This document shows positions 1 to 9,732 of a DNA stretch of 23,389 bases, piece by piece; positions within the stretch are counted from its first letter, which is position 1, and every line of letters begins with the position of its first letter. Under the pieces are notes generated by a model, which made no database searches, was not told the origin of the DNA, and was given only the letters and a program-made list of their open reading frames with translations. The DNA lies in assembly GCA_947448975.1 (NCBI GenBank), contig CANFPR010000002.1:1-23389 (forward strand). The letters run 5' to 3'. The translations under genes were made by a program, and so were the position numbers. Source of the DNA: Micrococcales bacterium (lineage in GTDB: Bacteria > Actinomycetota > Actinomycetes > Actinomycetales > Microbacteriaceae).

Positions 1-1428
1 CCGCACGTTGGACTCGTGCGCACGGCACTATTCAACTGGGCCTACGCGCGGCACACCGGCGGCAAGTTTGTCTTTCGTATCGAAGACACCGATGCAGAGC
101 GCGACAGCGAAGAGTCTTTCGACATGATTCTCGACGCACTTTCGTGGCTAGGTCTCAACTGGGATGAAGGCGTTGGAGTGGGTGGCCCGAACGAGCCGTA
201 CCGCCAGTCGCAGCGCACCGAGATCTATGCCGAAGTAATCCAAAAACTAAAGGATGCCGGTCATCTTTACGAGTCGTACATGTCGGGCGAAGACATCGAT
301 GCACGCAACGAAGCCGAGGGTCGCGCAAAGCAGCTCGGTTACGGCAACTGGGAGCGAGATGCATCCGAGGCAGAAAAGTACCGCAAAGACGATGTCTCAC
401 CAGCACTTCGCTTGCGAGTTCCAGACGTAGACATTTCGTTTACCGACCTGGTTCGCGGCGAAATCACTTTTCCTGCCGGCTCATTTCCTGACTTCGTAGT
501 GGTTCGCCCCAACGGCCAGCCGCTTTATACGTTGGTCAACCCGGTTGACGACGCACTCATGGGAATCACGCACGTTCTTCGCGGCGAAGACCTGCTCTCG
601 TCAACCCCTCGTCAGATTGCCCTCTACAACGCCATGTTCGAAGCTGGCATCACCAAGTTCATTCCACAGTTCGGGCACCTGCCTTACGTTATGGGCGAGG
701 GCAACAAAAAGCTAAGCAAGCGCGACCCAGAGTCGAACATCTTTCACCACCGCGACCGCGGCTTCATTCCCGAGGGTTTGCTCAACTACCTAGCCCTACT
801 CGGTTGGGGCATCAGCGCAGAGCGCGACATCTTCAGCCTCACCGAGCTTGCCGAAAACTTCGACGTAGTAAACGTCAACCCAAACCCGGCTCGCTTCGAC
901 CAGAAGAAGGCCGACTCCATCAACGCCTCCCACATTCGTCTGCTCGAGGCTTCCGACTTCGAAGCTCGCCTCATTCCATACCTGCAAAAGGCTCAGTTGG
1001 TGGGCGATGCGCTAACCCCGCGTGAGCAGCAGATTCTCACCTTGGGTGCTCCGCTCATTCAGGAGCGCATCGTGGTGTTGAGCGAAGCCGAACCAATGCT
1101 CGGCTTTCTGTTTAAGACTGCCGATCAAATCGTTTTCGAGGCCGATGCGGTCGAGGGTCTGCCAGAGAACACCACCGGCATTCTCGCTGTTGCGGCCGAG
1201 GTGCTCGAGGGCATCGAAGAGTTCACTACTGCGAACATCCAGGATGCACTCAACGCCAAGCTCATCGAAGAGTTGCAACTCAAGCCGCGCCTGGCTTTTG
1301 GGCCGTTGCGCACAGGCATTTCGGGTCGCCGCATCTCGCCGCCGCTGTTTGAGTCGATGGAAATTCTTGGTAAGCATGAAACCATCGAGCGCTTGAAGGC
1401 GTTTGCTGCAACCCTTTGTACCAACTAA
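1..1428 (+). CDS. gltX: Glutamyl-tRNA synthetase, 5'-truncated by the window edge
   Basis: Class I aminoacyl-tRNA synthetase that attaches glutamate to tRNA-Glu and, in bacteria without GlnRS (most Actinobacteria), also to tRNA-Gln as a substrate for the GatCAB amidotransferase. The reading frame is open from base 1. The first visible residues, PHVGL, are the HIGH-type ATP-binding motif, so only a short N-terminal stretch is missing and the GTG at 16 is an internal valine codon. The second signature, KLSKR (KMSKS type), is at 709-723. The C-terminal part fits the anticodon-binding region. 475 codons are visible, close to a usual full length of about 490. tRNA-Gln follows 44 bp downstream with no plus-strand terminator between them, so the two may share a transcript. 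Confidence in the identification is very high; the true start is outside the window. Confidence 0.97.
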   Translation, partial: PHVGLVRTALFNWAYARHTGGKFVFRIEDTDAERDSEESFDMILDALSWLGLNWDEGVGVGGPNEPYRQSQRTEIYAEVIQKLKDAGHLYESYMSGEDIDARNEAEGRAKQLGYGNWERDASEAEKYRKDDVSPALRLRVPDVDISFTDLVRGEITFPAGSFPDFVVVRPNGQPLYTLVNPVDDALMGITHVLRGEDLLSSTPRQIALYNAMFEAGITKFIPQFGHLPYVMGEGNKKLSKRDPESNIFHHRDRGFIPEGLLNYLALLGWGISAERDIFSLTELAENFDVVNVNPNPARFDQKKADSINASHIRLLEASDFEARLIPYLQKAQLVGDALTPREQQILTLGAPLIQERIVVLSEAEPMLGFLFKTADQIVFEADAVEGLPENTTGILAVAAEVLEGIEEFTTANIQDALNAKLIEELQLKPRLAFGPLRTGISGRRISPPLFESMEILGKHETIERLKAFAATLCTN

Positions 1429-1461
1429 AATAAAAAGTCGAGCCCGCTTTGCGGCAGGCTC
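1425..1461 (-). terminator. Probable minus-strand intrinsic terminator between gltX and tRNA-Gln
   Basis: Read on the minus strand, GAGCC and GGCTC (plus 1457-1461 and 1440-1444) form a stem extended by CGC/GCG around an AAA loop with a 3-nt bulge. It is followed by GAC and then a T-rich tract, the complement of the A-rich stretch at 1427-1436. On the plus strand no T-run follows, so it is oriented to stop leftward transcription, most likely from the hydrolase gene at 1597-2232. That transcript would run antisense across tRNA-Gln. Confidence 0.5.
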
Positions 1462-1472
1462 AAAAAGTACCT

Positions 1473-1544
1473 TGGGGTATGGTGTAATTGGCAACACGGA
1501 GGTTTCTGGTACCTTTGTTCTTGGTTCGAGTCCAGGTACCCCAG
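1473..1544 (+). tRNA. tRNA-Gln (anticodon CTG)
   Basis: A full cloverleaf can be drawn. The acceptor stem TGGGGTA/TACCCCA pairs perfectly (1473-1479 with 1537-1543). The D-stem is GTGT/ACAC and the anticodon stem GAGGT/ACCTT (1499-1503, 1511-1515) includes one G-T pair. The seven-base loop TTCTGGT carries CTG at 1506-1508, which reads CAG (Gln). The T-stem is CTTGG/CCAGG with loop TTCGAGT. The discriminator is G1544, and CCA is not encoded (CAA follows). It sits just downstream of gltX, whose enzyme probably charges it with glutamate if GlnRS is absent. A terminator follows immediately. Confidence 0.95.
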
Positions 1545-1552
1545 CAAGTAAT

Positions 1553-1584
1553 TCCAGTCGAGAAATCGGCTGGATTTTTTGTTT
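1553..1584 (+). terminator. Intrinsic terminator after tRNA-Gln
   Basis: TCCAGTCG (1553-1560) and CGGCTGGA (1567-1574) form an 8-bp stem with one T-G pair and an AGAAAT loop, followed directly by TTTTTT and GTTT. It ends the gltX/tRNA-Gln transcript. Confidence 0.85.
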
Positions 1585-1596
1585 AAAGCGAGCTTT

Positions 1597-2232
1597 TTAG
1601 AGCTCTAGCGACTGCCCAACTTCGAGGTAAGTGAACTCGCCGCTGCCCTGCTCGGTAACCATTTTTACTCGACCGTTGTTTAGCGCGTGCCCGAAATCGC
1701 TGAGCAGTGCATTGTGCGTGGCAAAGCTCTTTCGGGGCTTCACGGAAGCAACGAAATCCATGACATCACCGATCTTCAACCACGGTGCAGATGTCGGGCA
1801 GGCAAGTATTTCTACCGCACGGTCGGGCTGCGTGTATGAGTCGCCTGGGTAGTAGAGCCGGTTGTCGACCATTACACCCGTGTTTTGAATCAGCGGGATG
1901 CTGCGGTGAATCTCCTGGTGCATGTCTCCGAAGAACTCCAGCTCAAAGTTGCCAACCTTGTGCCAGTCGCCGTGATGAACCGCGGTGACATTGCGACCAT
2001 CGAGCTTGGCTCGCACCTCATCGGTGCCGAAGATGAGCAAACCGGGGTTCGTAGCGGCAAGGCGATCTACCTGTTCGGCGTAGCAGTGGTCGTCGTGCAT
2101 GTGCGTAAGCACTAGCGCAACAACGTTTTTCATCTCCGTGAGCGGCTCGGTGTAGAACCCGGGGTCGATGATGATCCGCTGATCGCCCTTCTCAAGTTCG
2201 AGGCAGGCGTGACCGTGCTTGGTGATTCTCAT
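1597..2232 (-). CDS. Metallo-beta-lactamase-fold hydrolase, UlaG-like, substrate unknown
   Basis: A 211-residue cytoplasmic protein with no signal peptide or membrane segment. It has the metal-binding signature HxHxDH as T-HMHDDH at residues 44-49 and the other expected ligands: His105 (GDMH), Asp131 (YYPGD) and His173 (FATHN). It opens with the short MRITKHGHACLEL strand pair typical of small L-ascorbate-6-phosphate-lactonase-like (UlaG-like) members of the superfamily. The substrate cannot be read from sequence: phosphodiester, lactone or other ester hydrolysis are all possible. It is divergent from the P-type ATPase gene, with 104 bp between starts. The ATG at 2232-2230 lies 6 nt after a TATTCT -10 element, so the mRNA is probably leaderless. 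No sugar or ascorbate genes are nearby, so the neighbourhood gives no functional hint. Confidence 0.85.
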   Translation of the reverse strand: MRITKHGHACLELEKGDQRIIIDPGFYTEPLTEMKNVVALVLTHMHDDHCYAEQVDRLAATNPGLLIFGTDEVRAKLDGRNVTAVHHGDWHKVGNFELEFFGDMHQEIHRSIPLIQNTGVMVDNRLYYPGDSYTQPDRAVEILACPTSAPWLKIGDVMDFVASVKPRKSFATHNALLSDFGHALNNGRVKMVTEQGSGEFTYLEVGQSLEL

Positions 2233-2267
2233 GCCTTGAGAATACCCGCGCGCGACATCCGAGTTAA
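2233..2267 (-). promoter_or_regulatory. Leaderless promoter of the MBL-fold hydrolase gene
   Basis: On the minus strand a -35-like TTAACT (2267-2262), a 17-bp spacer and a -10 TATTCT (2244-2239) lie 6 nt before the ATG. Transcription would start at or next to the start codon, and no Shine-Dalgarno fits in between. This is the best-formed of the leaderless promoters in this window, because it also has a recognisable -35. Confidence 0.55.
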
Positions 2268-2336
2268 AATTCAGTCAAGGTGAACGTCAAGTTGGCGTTG
2301 TTCTAACCGAAGTCACCTAAAGATTCGAGGCATCAA

Positions 2337-4673
<2,337 letters not shown>

Positions 4674-4674
4674 C

Positions 4675-5562
4675 ATGCCCCGCCTAGGCCTGATCATTAA
4701 TCCAACTTCGGGTAAAGGCAACGGCAAGGTGCATGGTGAGTTGGCGCGAAAGACATTCATCGATGCCGGAGCAGAGGTACTCGACCTGAGCGCAGCTTCC
4801 TTCGACGAAGCGATGGCCAAAGGTAAAGCCGCAGTTCTACTTGGCAAAATCGATGGAATCGTTGTAGCCGGTGGTGACGGCATGGTTCACATGGGCGTAA
4901 ACATCTGCGCAAACTCAAAGGTTCCGCTGGGAATCATCGCTTGCGGCACCGGAAACGACGCGGCCCGAACCCTCGGGCTTCCAATCGTCGATGGCGCGGC
5001 AGCTGCCAAGGTGATTCTCGCCGGGGTTACCGACCGGGTTGACCTGGGTCAGGGTTCCAACGAAGAACGTGGCTTTTACTTTTTTGGAAGCATCTCGGCA
5101 GGGTTCGATGCCGTTGTGAACGCCCGCGCAAACCAGTGGAAGTGGCCTAAAGGCCCGAGCCGCTACATTCTGGCGATGCTCCGTGAGTTAACTGTTTTCA
5201 AGCCACTCAAATACACCGCTCGCATCGACGGGCAAGAACGCAAAATCGAAGCCATGCTGTGCGCCGTGGCAAACGCTCGCTCTTTTGGCGGTGGAATGTT
5301 GATTGCTCCCGAGGCGAGCATTCACGACGCAAAGCTCGACTTGTTTATCGTGCATCCTCTGAGCCGTCCTGCTTTTCTAAAGATGTTTCCAAAGGTGTAC
5401 ACCGGCGCGCACGTAACTCACCCTGCCGTAGAGATTGTGCCGGCGACTTCTGTTTACCTCGACGCGGGCAATATTCCAACCTTCGCCGATGGCGAGTATG
5501 TGGGCAACAAGCCAATGGAGATTAAAGTTGCGCCTCGTGCGCTCGAAGTATTTGTGGCATAA
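4675..5562 (+). CDS. Diacylglycerol kinase-catalytic-domain lipid kinase (YegS/DgkB-like)
   Basis: A soluble 295-residue kinase of the DAGK_cat family that phosphorylates a lipid alcohol with ATP, most likely diacylglycerol to phosphatidic acid. The N-terminal nucleotide-binding lobe starts with GLIINPTSGKG (residues 5-15), then has GGDGM (66-70) and GTGND (91-95). The C-terminal lobe ends with ADGEYVG, the usual late motif. GGDGM replaces the more common GGDGT; I recall the Met form from other actinobacterial members, so I do not take it as a sign of inactivity. The gene starts 1 nt after the P-type ATPase stop with its own Shine-Dalgarno, so the two are probably co-transcribed although no functional link is evident. 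It fits with plsC and gpsA further on as part of phospholipid turnover. Confidence 0.88.
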   Translation: MPRLGLIINPTSGKGNGKVHGELARKTFIDAGAEVLDLSAASFDEAMAKGKAAVLLGKIDGIVVAGGDGMVHMGVNICANSKVPLGIIACGTGNDAARTLGLPIVDGAAAAKVILAGVTDRVDLGQGSNEERGFYFFGSISAGFDAVVNARANQWKWPKGPSRYILAMLRELTVFKPLKYTARIDGQERKIEAMLCAVANARSFGGGMLIAPEASIHDAKLDLFIVHPLSRPAFLKMFPKVYTGAHVTHPAVEIVPATSVYLDAGNIPTFADGEYVGNKPMEIKVAPRALEVFVA

Positions 5563-5579
5563 TCGAAAGGTTGCTTCAC

Positions 5580-5655
5580 GGCCCCATCGTTTAGCGGCCT
5601 AGGACACCGCCCTCTCACGGCGGCAGCAGGGGTTCAAATCCCCTTGGGGTCACCA
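5580..5655 (+). tRNA. tRNA-Glu (anticodon CTC)
   Basis: A complete 76-nt cloverleaf with CCA encoded. The acceptor GGCCCCA pairs with TGGGGTC (5645-5651) with one G-T. The anticodon stem CCGCC/GGCGG encloses loop CTCTCAC, giving anticodon CTC at 5614-5616 (reads GAG, Glu). The T-arm is AGGGG TTCAAAT CCCCT. The discriminator is A5652. It lies 17 bp after the lipid kinase stop and is followed by a strong terminator. It is one of the two substrates of the GltX enzyme encoded at the left edge. Confidence 0.96.
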
Positions 5656-5697
5656 TCTCGCCTTCGATGATTCGTCTCGGAGGCGAGATTTTTCTTT
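5655..5697 (+). terminator. Intrinsic terminator after tRNA-Glu
   Basis: ATCTCGCCT (5655-5663) and AGGCGAGAT (5681-5689) form a perfect 9-bp stem with a 17-nt loop, followed by a run of T broken by one C. The first base of the stem is the last A of the tRNA's CCA end. Confidence 0.9.
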
Positions 5698-5881
5698 AAT
5701 CGCCGGTGTCCCCGAAATCCAAGTGCGCGGAGCCGTTCAAACGTTCGACTTGGGGTTGAAGATTTTACATAAACGCAACTTTCCAGTTGCCGATTGAGTC
5801 GATTTGTGACGTTTTCGCAAAGTAGTCTGAGAGCGTACTCAACCCGTGAAATCCATGGGTTGATTTTTCAGGAGGAAAAGA
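5698..5881 (+). promoter_or_regulatory. Promoter and structured leader of the BMP lipoprotein gene
   Basis: No gene is seen in this 184-bp gap. It holds several inverted repeats: CCAAGT...ACTTGG (5719-5724 with 5748-5753); GCAACT/AGTTGC with a TTCC loop (5775-5790); and, next to the gene, TCAACCC/GGGTTGA (5839-5845, 5857-5863) followed by TTTTT (5864-5868). A -10-like TAGTCT is at 5823-5828, which would put the RNA start near 5835, just before the last hairpin; no good -35 is visible. A strong Shine-Dalgarno AGGAGG is at 5870-5875. AAATC (5849-5853) can pair with GATTT (5862-5866), which would compete with the last hairpin. It does not resemble a purine riboswitch, and I recognise no RNA class. 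Confidence 0.5.
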
Positions 5882-6922
5882 GTGAACATCATTACTCGCA
5901 ACTCGGCAAAATTCTTGTCGATCGCAGCAGTGGCCGCTCTGGCACTATCGGGTTGTTCAGCAGCCGCAGCGCCAGAACTTGACTACAAAGCCTGTGCAGT
6001 TTCAGACGAAGGTAGCTGGAACGACAAGTCGTTCAACCAGTCTGTAATGGACGGCCTAATGAAGGCTAAGGACGAACTAAAGGTTCAGACCGCCGACGCA
6101 GAGTCGAACAGCGCTGAAGACTTCGCCCCAAACCTACAGCAGATGGTTGACGCCAACTGTGACATTACTTTCGCCGTTGGATTCAACCTTGTTGCTGACG
6201 TAAACGCAGCTGCAAAGGCTAACCCAGACGTGAAGTTTGTAACCATCGATGGTTGGTCAGAAGGCAACGCAAACCTAAAGCCAGTGAACTACGCAATGGA
6301 GCAGTCAAGCTACCTGGCCGGTTACGCAGCAGCAGCCTACTCAACCAGCAAGGTCATCGGTACTTACGGTGGAATGCAGATCGACGCAGTTACCGCGTTC
6401 ATGGATGGCTACTACTACGGTGCTCAGGCTTGGGCTGCCGACAACAACACCACCATCAAGGTTCTCGGCTGGGACCCAGCCAAGAAGACTGGTGACTTCA
6501 TGGGTGACTTCACTCCAAACAGCGCAGTTTCGAAGACCATCGCAGCAACCCAGATTCAGGGTGGCGCAGACGTGATTCTTCCTGTTGCTGGTGACCAGTT
6601 CGGTGCCGTGAGCGAAGCTCTCGACGAGGCTGGCAGCGCCGGTGTGATGATCGGTGTTGACAAGAACATCGCTCTAACCTCACCTGAATACGCAGACAAG
6701 ATGCTCACCTCAATTGAGAAGCGCATGACCACTGCAGTGTTCGACATCATCAAGGGAATCGCAGTAGACAAGGTTGACTTCAGCGGCGACGCTTACCTAG
6801 GCACCTTGGCTAACGGCGGAACCGCACTGAGCGACTCCGACAAGATCACTGGAGACCTAAAGACCAAGCTCGACGAGCTTTCTGCAGGCATCCAGGATGG
6901 ATCGATCTCGGTTCGTCCGTAA
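5882..6922 (+). CDS. BMP-family substrate-binding lipoprotein of an ABC importer, probably for nucleosides
   Basis: A 346-residue lipoprotein that captures the substrate outside the membrane for the importer encoded downstream. A signal peptide ends at lipobox LSGC, with Cys25 as the lipidated residue. The mature part opens with the BMP/PnrA fold signature KACAVSDEGSWNDKSFNQS and has the expected region around FVTIDGWSE. BMP proteins mainly bind purine and other nucleosides; the exact ligand cannot be read here. The GTG start follows AGGAGG with 6 nt spacing. Codon choice differs from its neighbours: proline is nearly always CCA, and Asn/Asp are almost always AAC/GAC. That suggests very high expression, as expected for a binding protein. 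A strong terminator directly follows. Confidence 0.92.
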   Translation: MNIITRNSAKFLSIAAVAALALSGCSAAAAPELDYKACAVSDEGSWNDKSFNQSVMDGLMKAKDELKVQTADAESNSAEDFAPNLQQMVDANCDITFAVGFNLVADVNAAAKANPDVKFVTIDGWSEGNANLKPVNYAMEQSSYLAGYAAAAYSTSKVIGTYGGMQIDAVTAFMDGYYYGAQAWAADNNTTIKVLGWDPAKKTGDFMGDFTPNSAVSKTIAATQIQGGADVILPVAGDQFGAVSEALDEAGSAGVMIGVDKNIALTSPEYADKMLTSIEKRMTTAVFDIIKGIAVDKVDFSGDAYLGTLANGGTALSDSDKITGDLKTKLDELSAGIQDGSISVRP

Positions 6923-6936
6923 TCGCATTCGCTAAG

Positions 6937-6974
6937 AAAAACCGCTGGGTCGAAAGGCTCAGCGGTTTTTCTTT
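6937..6974 (+). terminator. Intrinsic terminator between the lipoprotein and ABC ATPase genes
   Basis: ACCGCTG (6941-6947) and CAGCGGT (6960-6966) form the core stem, and it extends by four A-T pairs on the outside. A T-run and CTTT follow. It probably lets the binding protein be made in excess over the ATPase and permeases, which lie just downstream. Confidence 0.9.
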
Positions 6975-7030
6975 GCATGCGTTGAGGTAGATTATTCACA
7001 GATAAGTAACCGTAAGTAGGGCACAGAGCA

Positions 7031-8551
7031 ATGAAGCTTGAACTCAGAGGAATCACCAAGCGATTCGGTTCGCTCGTGGCAAACGATTCTATTAACCTGA
7101 CGGTTCAACCCGGCGAAATCGTCAGCCTTCTGGGCGAAAACGGCGCTGGCAAATCCACTCTGATGAACGTCCTTTACGGTCTCTACCAGGCCGATGCCGG
7201 CGAGATTCTGGTCGACGATAAAGCCACCCACTTCAAAGGCCCGGGCGATGCCATGGCAGCGGGCATCGGTATGGTGCACCAACACTTCATGCTCATCCCT
7301 GTTTTCACTGTCGCCGAGAATGTGGCTTTGGGTCACGAGCCAACCAAGTTTGCAGGTCAGATTGACCTTTCTGAGGCGCGCACCCGAGTAAAAGAAATCA
7401 GCGACAAGTTTGGCTTCAATGTCGACCCAGACGCACTGGTTCGCGACCTACCCGTTGGCGTTCAGCAGCGCGTTGAGATCATTAAGGCCCTTAGCCGAAA
7501 TGCCAAGACTCTGGTTCTCGACGAACCAACCGCGGTTTTAACACCGCAGGAAACCGACGAACTCATGAGCATCATGAAGCAGCTTGCATCTTCGGGCACT
7601 TCAATCATCTTCATAACTCACAAACTTCGTGAGGTAAAAGAAGTTGCCGACCGCATTGTTGTTATTCGCTTGGGCAAGGTTGTAGGCGAAGCGAAGCCGA
7701 CCGCCACGGCATCTGAGTTGGCCAGCATGATGGTGGGCCGTGAAGTTGACCTAACCGTTGAGCGTTCGAAGAAAGCTCCAGGCGAGGTCGTGCTGAGCGT
7801 TTCAAATATTTCGGTGCGCGACGACCGCGGGCAACTCGCCGTCGACGCGCTCTCGCTCGACGTGCGAGCTGGTGAGGTGCTCGCGATTGCGGGTGTGCAA
7901 GGCAATGGGCAAACCGAGCTTGCCGAAGCCATCGTTGGCTTGAGAAAACTTGAAAAAGGTAGCGGCGAAATCAAGTTCAAAGGCGCGAACATCGAGCACA
8001 AGTCGGTGCGTCATCGCCTCGACGACTTCTTGAGCTACGTGCCCGAAGACCGTAAAAAGGATGGACTGATTTCGGAGTTCACCCTAGAAGAAAATTTAAT
8101 GCTCAACCAGAGTTACGACGACGACCGCGGAGCAGAGTTTGTAAACCGAGGCCTGATCAACGCCAAGGTTTTAGAGGCCGAAACCGAGAAGGCAATCAAA
8201 GCCTTCGATGTTCGCACGCAAGGCTCCAAGTCGCTGGCCGGGCAACTCTCGGGCGGTAACCAGCAAAAGCTTGTGCTGGCCCGCGAAATGTCGCGACCAC
8301 ACGACGTTCTGCTCGTATCGCAGCCAACCCGCGGTGTCGACGTTGGTTCTATCGAGTTCATTCATGACCAGATCATGCAAGAGCGCGACGACCAGCAAAC
8401 CGCAGTGATTCTCATCTCTACCGAACTCGACGAGGTGCTGGCCTTGGCAGACCGAATTGCCGTGATGTACCGAGGGCGAATCGTGGGTATTGTTTCGGCC
8501 GATGCAACGCGTGAAACCCTTGGCAAGATGATGGCAGGAATCGCAGCATGA
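7031..8551 (+). CDS. BMP/sugar-type double ABC ATPase of the importer (NupO-like)
   Basis: A cytoplasmic 506-residue protein with two ABC domains that powers the importer. Domain 1 looks catalytically intact: Walker A GENGAGKST (35-43), Q-loop near 84, a divergent signature LPVGVQQR (140-147) and Walker B LVLDEP (161-166). Domain 2 has a degenerate Walker A (GVQGNGQTEL, about 287-296), a good signature LSGGNQQK (about 406) and a Walker B that reads VLLVSQP in place of LLLDEP. Degeneration of the second site is usual in RbsA-like and BMP-type ATPases. The gene starts 108 bp after the lipoprotein gene, beyond its terminator, so it relies on read-through or on a weak promoter I could not identify with confidence. 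It overlaps the next gene by 4 nt (ATGA). Confidence 0.93.
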   Translation: MKLELRGITKRFGSLVANDSINLTVQPGEIVSLLGENGAGKSTLMNVLYGLYQADAGEILVDDKATHFKGPGDAMAAGIGMVHQHFMLIPVFTVAENVALGHEPTKFAGQIDLSEARTRVKEISDKFGFNVDPDALVRDLPVGVQQRVEIIKALSRNAKTLVLDEPTAVLTPQETDELMSIMKQLASSGTSIIFITHKLREVKEVADRIVVIRLGKVVGEAKPTATASELASMMVGREVDLTVERSKKAPGEVVLSVSNISVRDDRGQLAVDALSLDVRAGEVLAIAGVQGNGQTELAEAIVGLRKLEKGSGEIKFKGANIEHKSVRHRLDDFLSYVPEDRKKDGLISEFTLEENLMLNQSYDDDRGAEFVNRGLINAKVLEAETEKAIKAFDVRTQGSKSLAGQLSGGNQQKLVLAREMSRPHDVLLVSQPTRGVDVGSIEFIHDQIMQERDDQQTAVILISTELDEVLALADRIAVMYRGRIVGIVSADATRETLGKMMAGIAA

Positions 8552-9732
8552 CCGAGAAAAGTAAGTTTCAGACGGTCGTGAGAGAAATCATGGCCACCAG
8601 CGTGACGCGCGTGGTGCTCTCGATTCTGCTCGGATTCTTCTTCGGTGGAATCTTTATGGTTCTGTTCAACGAGAACGTGGTTGCCACCTACAGCACTTTG
8701 TTCACGACCCCTGGCGACACCTTCGTGGCAGCCTTCAACACCATCGTCGATGGTTACGGAGCGCTTCTTCGCGGCGCGATTTTCAACCCAGAAGGCCGCG
8801 ACCTAGTTGCCATGTTTAGGCCGATCACCGAAACCCTGCGAATGGCGGCACCTCTGGTGATGGCCGGTTTGGGCCTAGCCCTAGGTTTTCGCGTCGGGCT
8901 GTTCAACATCGGTGGTACCGGTCAGATCGTTATGGGTCTCGCTGGCGCAACCTGGGTTGCCACACGCATGGAGCTGCCTCCGGTAATCCACATGATTGTC
9001 GCGGTTATTGCAGCGGTTGTCTGTGCCGCAGCCTGGGGAGCGTTCGCCGGCTTCCTGAAGGCTAGAACCGGTGCTCACGAGGTAATCGTGACCATCATGA
9101 TGAACTACATCGCGCTCGATTTCTTCACCTGGATGCTTCGCACCAAGGGTCTTCTTCTGGCAGCCACCGGCGGCGGCACTCCAAAGTCCGACCCGCCCGC
9201 GGCAACTTCGATGCTTCCTACGCTATTCGGCGACATGTACAAGATTCACATCGGAATCTTCATCGCTATCGCCGCCACCTTTGCCTACTGGCTCTTGATG
9301 GAGCGATCGGCTATCGGCTACCGCTTCAGAATGGTGGGCCACAACGCCAACGCCGCTCGTGCAGCCGGCATCAAGGTAGAAAGCACCTTCGTTTGGGCCA
9401 TGGCTGTTTCGGCAGCATTCATCGGTTTGGCCGCCGCAAACCAGGCTCTGAGCAACCCTGGCGGTATCACCACTAGCCTCAACGCCGACATCGGTTTCGA
9501 TGCCATCACCGTGGCTCTCCTCGGTGGCAACAGTGCTAAGCGAATCGCGGCCGCAGGTTTGCTCTTCGGTGCATTCAAGGCCGGCAGCCCTGCCATGCAG
9601 GTGGTTGGCGTTTCGCCCGAGATCTTGGGTGTCGTTCAAGCTCTGATTGTTCTGTTCATTGCCGCACCGCCGCTGATCAAGGCCATGTTGCGCCTACCAG
9701 AACCAGCAGCCGAGCAGAAGGTTGTCGCCTAA
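8548..9732 (+). CDS. ABC importer permease 1 (BPD_transp_2 family, NupP-like)
   Basis: A polytopic membrane protein of 394 residues. The first hydrophobic helix is near residues 20-40, a long periplasmic-type insertion follows, and then several helices. The cytoplasmic coupling loop contains GFLKARTGAHEVIVTIM, the typical ATPase-contact motif of nucleoside/BMP permeases, and is preceded by FRVGLFNIGGTGQ. The start overlaps the ATPase stop (ATGA), which implies translational coupling, and its stop overlaps the next start by 1 nt (TAATG). It pairs with the following gene as a heterodimeric permease. Family assignment is firm; the substrate is inferred from the BMP lipoprotein. Confidence 0.92.
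   Translation: MTEKSKFQTVVREIMATSVTRVVLSILLGFFFGGIFMVLFNENVVATYSTLFTTPGDTFVAAFNTIVDGYGALLRGAIFNPEGRDLVAMFRPITETLRMAAPLVMAGLGLALGFRVGLFNIGGTGQIVMGLAGATWVATRMELPPVIHMIVAVIAAVVCAAAWGAFAGFLKARTGAHEVIVTIMMNYIALDFFTWMLRTKGLLLAATGGGTPKSDPPAATSMLPTLFGDMYKIHIGIFIAIAATFAYWLLMERSAIGYRFRMVGHNANAARAAGIKVESTFVWAMAVSAAFIGLAAANQALSNPGGITTSLNADIGFDAITVALLGGNSAKRIAAAGLLFGAFKAGSPAMQVVGVSPEILGVVQALIVLFIAAPPLIKAMLRLPEPAAEQKVVA

Noticed and set aside
1012..1497. A 161-codon minus-strand open frame opposite gltX
   Set aside because: It lies antisense to well-conserved gltX, runs over the terminator hairpin and tRNA-Gln, and shows no recognisable domain. It is a shadow frame favoured by GC-rich third positions.
2242..2247. 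ATACCC as half of a CsoR-type copper operator near the ATPase
   Set aside because: The other palindromic half is missing, and the sequence overlaps the -10 region of the divergent hydrolase gene.
5698..5881. Purine or deoxyguanosine riboswitch before the nucleoside importer
   Set aside because: The conserved junction and loop sequences of the purine riboswitch class cannot be placed; only simple hairpins are seen.
8290..8345. Loss of the second Walker B motif in the ABC ATPase as a sign of decay
   Set aside because: An inactive second nucleotide site is usual in BMP-type and RbsA-like double ATPases, and the frame is intact.
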